Assembly: GCA_016201465.1 (NCBI GenBank)
Contig: JACQCV010000021.1
Span: 1-42,487, forward strand
Direction: 5' to 3'
Length of the DNA stretch: 42,487 nt
Origin: Candidatus Vogelbacteria bacterium
GTDB lineage: Bacteria; Patescibacteriota; Minisyncoccia; Phycocordibacterales; UBA12445
Shown: positions 39,403-42,487 of the stretch, in pieces
Position numbering within the stretch: position 1 is the first letter of the stretch
Layout: every line of letters begins with the position of its first letter
The notes under the pieces: model-generated
What the model saw: the letters and a program-made list of their open reading frames with translations, nothing else
Database searches by the model: none
What the model was told of the DNA's origin: nothing
Position numbers and translations under genes: made by a program

Positions 39403-40566
39403 ATGTTTGGTTTCTTTGGTAAAGATAAAGGAGATTCTACACTTATTATTGATGTCGGTAGTGGAAGCATAGGAGTCGCCTTGGTAAATTTGGGGGATTC
39501 AGTACCAATTTTAAAATACCAAATAAGGCAAGACCTGGTATTTCAGAAGGATTTAAATTCTAGAAATCTTTTTTCTTCTACGATCAAAACATTGAGTAGG
39601 ATTCTTGAACAGTATCATCGGGCTGGTCAGCCGAATCCAAAACGTATATATTGTTATTTGTCTTCTCATCTTTCTCTGTCGCAAACTCGGATAATCAGAT
39701 CAAAATTTGAAACTCCCTATATTATTAATCGATCTTTTGTAAATAACATAGTCGAAAAGGAGTTAAGTGCTTTTAAAAATGAACACACTGGGAAGTATAA
39801 AAACAGTTCAATTTTAATTGAAAGGAAGCTCATGTCTTTAAAATTAAATGGTTACTCTGTTTCTGAAATTGACAATAAGATGGTGCACGAGATAGAGCTT
39901 TCGGTTTTCTTTACCCTTATGTCCACTGGCGTTGAAAATGAGATCAGGCATATCGTGGCCGATTTCTTTCATCATAAGATTTTGGAGTTTCATTCTTTTT
40001 TATTTGCAAACTTCGCGACTACAAGAGATTTGCTTACAGAAGAGAAAGAATATGTTTTTATAGATATTGGCAGTGAAATATCCGATTTTTCAGTAGTTAG
40101 AGATGGCGTATTAGAAGCGTCTATTTCCTTTCCTTTGGGTAAAAATTCTGTAATTCGAAAATTATTAAAAAATGCTGGTGGCGAAAAAGTGTTATTAGAT
40201 TCACGATTGAACATTTACAATTCAAATCTTTTGAATAGTGATGATGATCGTCGTTTTTTGGATCTACTCCGATCAGCAGGTGATGATTGGATGAGAGCAA
40301 TGGAAAAAGCCGCTTATGGTACGTCGACAAACAAGAGATTGCCACAGAAGTTTATTGTGATTTCTGATCAAGATGTATCAAAAATATTTAAAGAATTTTT
40401 AAGTTCTCTGAACTTAACACATTTGACCTTATTTGATCGTAATCCCGAAATTACTTTTCTTAAAGATTTAGATATCAACAAATTTATTGATAATAGAAGC
40501 GGTATCGTAGGTGATCCATTTTTGACAATAGATGCTTTATTTTTAAAAAAAGATTTTAAGATATAA
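39403..40566 (+). CDS. PilM/FtsA-like actin-fold ATPase
   Basis: A 387-aa member of the actin/Hsp70/sugar-kinase ATPase superfamily. Phosphate-1 motif IIDVGSGSIGVAL (about residues 14-26) and phosphate-2 motif FIDIGSEISDFSVV (about residue 215), followed by SFPLGKNSVIRKLL. This is the PilM or FtsA type, used as a cytoplasmic platform for type IV pilus assembly or cell division. The next gene, a TM protein, fits a PilM-plus-membrane-partner arrangement, but no PilN, PilO or FtsZ is visible. Start ATG 39403 is 6 nt after TATAAT. Confidence 0.8.
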   Translation: MFGFFGKDKGDSTLIIDVGSGSIGVALVNLGDSVPILKYQIRQDLVFQKDLNSRNLFSSTIKTLSRILEQYHRAGQPNPKRIYCYLSSHLSLSQTRIIRSKFETPYIINRSFVNNIVEKELSAFKNEHTGKYKNSSILIERKLMSLKLNGYSVSEIDNKMVHEIELSVFFTLMSTGVENEIRHIVADFFHHKILEFHSFLFANFATTRDLLTEEKEYVFIDIGSEISDFSVVRDGVLEASISFPLGKNSVIRKLLKNAGGEKVLLDSRLNIYNSNLLNSDDDRRFLDLLRSAGDDWMRAMEKAAYGTSTNKRLPQKFIVISDQDVSKIFKEFLSSLNLTHLTLFDRNPEITFLKDLDINKFIDNRSGIVGDPFLTIDALFLKKDFKI

Positions 40567-40574
40567 AATCAAAT

Positions 40575-41831
40575 ATGAGTAAAAAAATATTTCAAGATAT
40601 AATTACTAAAGCGGTTGGGTCAGTGCACGAAGAGGTTTCTGTAGATGGAAATAAAGGCCGTGTTTCTAATCGACCACGACGAGGTGTAGGCAACAAGTTT
40701 CTTGTTTCCGTTAGCCTGATTGTCCTGGGCGCAGTAGTCGTTTTGGCACTATTTTTATTATTTTCATCTTCGTTTTCAAGAGTGTCGCTTAAGGTTACTA
40801 CTAGTCGGAAAGTTTTTGATTTAAATGATAAAATCACTCTTAATAAAAACGGCATGAACGGAGACATTAAGTACGACATTATGAAGCTGGAAGACTTAGA
40901 GTCTACTAAGGTTTCAATTACGGGGTCTAAAAGAGTACAAAGGAATGCGATTGGTGTAGTTACAATTTATAATTACGGTAAAACTGTTCAAAGGTTGGTA
41001 ATTGGTACTAGAGTTGAAACCAACGACGGTAAAATTTATAAGATTCAGAAGGCTATTTTGGTGCCATCAAATAAGTTGGGTACCGGTAGTGTTGATGTGG
41101 CGGTGCGAGCTGAACAAGCAGGTGACAATTATAATATTCCACCATCCGATTTTATACTCCCGGGATTAAAAGGAGGAACTAAATTTGATTTGATTCGAGC
41201 CAAATCTCATAAGAATATCATCGGGGGGTTTGTTGGTGAAATAAAAACTGTATCACCGGCTGATCTACAGAAGGCGAGACAACAACTTAGAGAAGTAATA
41301 ACACAAAAACTTACAAAGAATGCAATTCTCCAGGTTCCAAAGGGTTTTATTCTTTACAGTGACTCCATGTTTCTTTCTTTTACAGACAACGTAATTGATA
41401 ACTCAGCTCTGGTAGATTCGACCGAGGGTCAAGCGTCACTCACAATGAGTGGTGCACTCAGCTCAATTATAATAGATCAGAATGAACTTAGAAACTATTT
41501 AGTCTCAAAAACGATTCCCGATCTTAATAAAAATGTCAAGGTTATTTTGTTGGGTCTTGAAAAGCTCGATTTCCACGTTTTGAATAAGGAAAAGGTCGTC
41601 TTAGGTGGTGATCAATCTATTAAGGCTGATATCTCAGGAAGTATCCGAATTATTTGGGATTTTGACGACATTATGTTAAAGGACAAGCTAGTTGGAATTA
41701 AGAAATCTAACTATCAAGATGTTTTTAGACAATTTTCCTCAATAGAAAAAGCCGAAGCGGTTTTTAGTCCATCGTGGGCGTTATATTTTCCCAATGATCC
41801 CCAAAGAATCACAATAGATAAAGGTTTTTAG
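40575..41831 (+). CDS. Membrane protein with baseplate J-like domain
   Basis: A 418-aa protein: short polar cytoplasmic N-terminus with basic patch (NRPRRGVGNK), one TM helix (about 46-65, VSLIVLGAVVVLALFLLF), then an extracytoplasmic part. Residues about 120-215 have the baseplate J-like pattern AIGVVTIYNYGKTVQRLV, GTRVETNDGKIYKIQ, then GSVDVAVRAEQAGDNYNIPP and FILPGLKGG. The family name comes from phage baseplates, but such anchored versions are common in CPR genomes and unexplained. The preceding gene is a PilM/FtsA-like ATPase 9 nt away, whose stop TAA begins a TAAAAT hexamer (40564-40569) ending 5 nt before this ATG. The two may form a cell-envelope complex. Confidence 0.8.
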   Translation: MSKKIFQDIITKAVGSVHEEVSVDGNKGRVSNRPRRGVGNKFLVSVSLIVLGAVVVLALFLLFSSSFSRVSLKVTTSRKVFDLNDKITLNKNGMNGDIKYDIMKLEDLESTKVSITGSKRVQRNAIGVVTIYNYGKTVQRLVIGTRVETNDGKIYKIQKAILVPSNKLGTGSVDVAVRAEQAGDNYNIPPSDFILPGLKGGTKFDLIRAKSHKNIIGGFVGEIKTVSPADLQKARQQLREVITQKLTKNAILQVPKGFILYSDSMFLSFTDNVIDNSALVDSTEGQASLTMSGALSSIIIDQNELRNYLVSKTIPDLNKNVKVILLGLEKLDFHVLNKEKVVLGGDQSIKADISGSIRIIWDFDDIMLKDKLVGIKKSNYQDVFRQFSSIEKAEAVFSPSWALYFPNDPQRITIDKGF

Positions 41832-41848
41832 ATTATTTGTATTAAGAC

Positions 41849-41878
41849 TTGACTTAGAATGCACCAATCTGCTATGAT
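41849..41878 (+). promoter_or_regulatory. Promoter of the infA-rpmJ-rpsM operon
   Basis: TTGACT (41849-41854), 18-nt spacer, TATGAT (41873-41878). The leader to ATG 41896 is only about 10 nt. Confidence 0.6.
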
Positions 41879-41895
41879 GTCCGAGCAATTTGAAT

Positions 41896-42123
41896 ATGGA
41901 AAATAATTCACCAAAAGACCACATAGACCAAGAAATAGATGGATTAGTGGTTGAGGCTCTGCCTAATATGATGTTTCGTGTAGATATCGGAGGGGGCAAG
42001 ATTCTTTTAGCATATCTTGCCGGTAAAATGAGAATGAATAGAATTAAGGTTCTTATAGGAGACCGTGTACGGATCAAACTTGATATATATGGAGAGCGTG
42101 GGAGAATTATTAGAAGATATTAG
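41896..42123 (+). CDS. infA: Translation initiation factor IF-1
   Basis: A 75-aa OB-fold protein that binds the ribosomal A site during initiation. Pattern: EIDGLVVEALPNMMFRVDI, then GKILLAYLAGKMRMNRIKVL and GDRVRIKLDIYGERGRIIRRY, all family-diagnostic (G-x-V-x-E-x-L-P-N-x-x-F-x-V, GKMR). ATG 41896 is preferred over the in-frame TTG 41890. First gene of the conserved infA-rpmJ-rpsM ribosomal operon, 12 nt before rpmJ. Confidence 0.97.
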   Translation: MENNSPKDHIDQEIDGLVVEALPNMMFRVDIGGGKILLAYLAGKMRMNRIKVLIGDRVRIKLDIYGERGRIIRRY

Positions 42124-42135
42124 ATTTACATTTAA

Positions 42136-42249
42136 ATGAAAGTAAGATCGTCATTAAAGAAATTATGTGCAAAATGTAAAATGGTTAAGCGTAAAGGTTG
42201 CCTTTATGTTGTGTGTGATAAGCCTAAACACAAGCAAAGGCAGGGTTGA
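42136..42249 (+). CDS. rpmJ: Ribosomal protein bL36
   Basis: A 37-aa 50S protein, [20 protein letters not shown], ending in KPKHKQRQG. The zinc ligands CxxC (11 and 14), a later Cys (27) and the terminal His are present, so this is the zinc-binding form. Position between infA and rpsM matches the standard bacterial order. Confidence 0.97.
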   Translation: MKVRSSLKKLCAKCKMVKRKGCLYVVCDKPKHKQRQG

Positions 42250-42287
42250 GTTTAGTATGTGGGAAAATAGTAAATCATAAAGATAAA

Positions 42288-42487
42288 ATGAGAATTTCAG
42301 GAATCACAGTAGCAGATAATAAAAGACTCGAGACGGCCCTAACTGCCGTCTATGGAATTGGGAGAAAATTATCTCAGAAAATTTTAGACGAACTCTCTAT
42401 TCTACATGGGAAAAAGGCTTCGGAGTTAACACCAGATCAGGAAAACTTTCTTCGTAAACGAGTTGAATCAGAAAAAATAGAAGGAGA
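42288..42487 (+). CDS. rpsM: Ribosomal protein uS13, 3'-truncated by window edge
   Basis: 30S head protein that contacts the P-site tRNA. The first 66 codons are visible: MRISGITVADNKRLETALTA, then VYGIGRKLSQKIL and LTPDQENFLRKRVE, matching the uS13 N-terminal H2TH region (family motif YGIG). The rest of the gene lies outside. It follows rpmJ by 38 nt and is expected to be followed by rpsK, rpsD and rpoA. Confidence 0.95.
   Translation, partial: MRISGITVADNKRLETALTAVYGIGRKLSQKILDELSILHGKKASELTPDQENFLRKRVESEKIEG

Noticed and set aside
1-42487. Alternative genetic code with TGA as an amino acid
   Set aside because: TGA terminates recognisable genes (DHFR-like at 4929-4931, rpmJ at 42247-42249) and no conserved frame reads through it.
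1-42487. CRISPR array, transposase, integrase, rRNA or tmRNA
   Set aside because: No spaced direct repeats of array type, no DDE/tyrosine recombinase motifs and no rRNA or tmRNA signature were seen; only one tRNA was found.

Overview
This window looks like a chromosomal segment of a Patescibacteria/CPR bacterium, most likely a Parcubacteria-type lineage. The evidence is a compact layout with roughly 40 % GC by eye, stripped-down housekeeping proteins (a DnaX of 344 aa without zinc module or tau region, an AlaRS of 633 aa that stops after the editing domain, a PriA without Walker motifs), small CPR-style orphan families, and bL9 being present. TGA is used only as a stop, so the code is the standard bacterial one, not the TGA=Gly code of Gracilibacteria/Absconditabacteria. 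The lineage is an inference; no 16S gene is present.

Layout. 1-2498: 3' end of argS and a minimal dnaX. 2505-4140: a small accessory island with a DUF3626/ADP-ribosyltransferase-like gene, an orphan, and an internally deleted pseudogene copy of the first gene. 4185-4258: tRNA-Gln(UUG). 4329-8720: accessory enzymes (DHFR-like reductase, anchored cyclophilin, DoxX-like membrane protein, HAD phosphatase, patatin-like protein) plus a 12-codon reverse-strand peptide gene with a perfect Shine-Dalgarno (SD) sequence and its own terminator. 8830-12146: saccharopine-dehydrogenase-like, DUF6629-like and Nudix genes in tight succession, then dus. 12257-13951: three orphan genes with strong SDs. 14028-16794: S41 protease, rplI, rpmA (reverse) and two membrane-anchored small proteins. 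16883-22206: uvrB, a zinc-ribbon Nudix gene and uvrA. 22294-26305: an exported orphan, a 95-aa orphan, ddl and the degenerate priA (reverse). 26474-27895: a two-TM protein and a PspA/IM30 protein. 27955-37477: a block of five large, mostly coiled-coil orphans in two paralogous sets, interrupted by mnmA and a 196-bp perfect inverted-repeat element. 37494-42487: alaS, a PilM/FtsA-like ATPase, a baseplate-J-like membrane protein, and the start of the infA-rpmJ-rpsM ribosomal operon.

Two start architectures alternate. Many first genes have a -10 hexamer ending 6-7 nt before the start codon, often with a -35 box 16-17 nt further upstream, which predicts leaderless mRNAs. A second class has true leaders with textbook SDs and often its own strong promoter and hairpin terminator (12257, 12981, 22294, 26474, 27182, and the 12-aa peptide). 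Information-processing genes (tRNA charging and modification, translation factors and ribosomal proteins, UvrAB repair, replication clamp loader) are mixed with lineage-specific orphans. The least explained parts are the coiled-coil block, the inverted-repeat element, an in-frame 135-bp insertion in mnmA, and the peptide gene.
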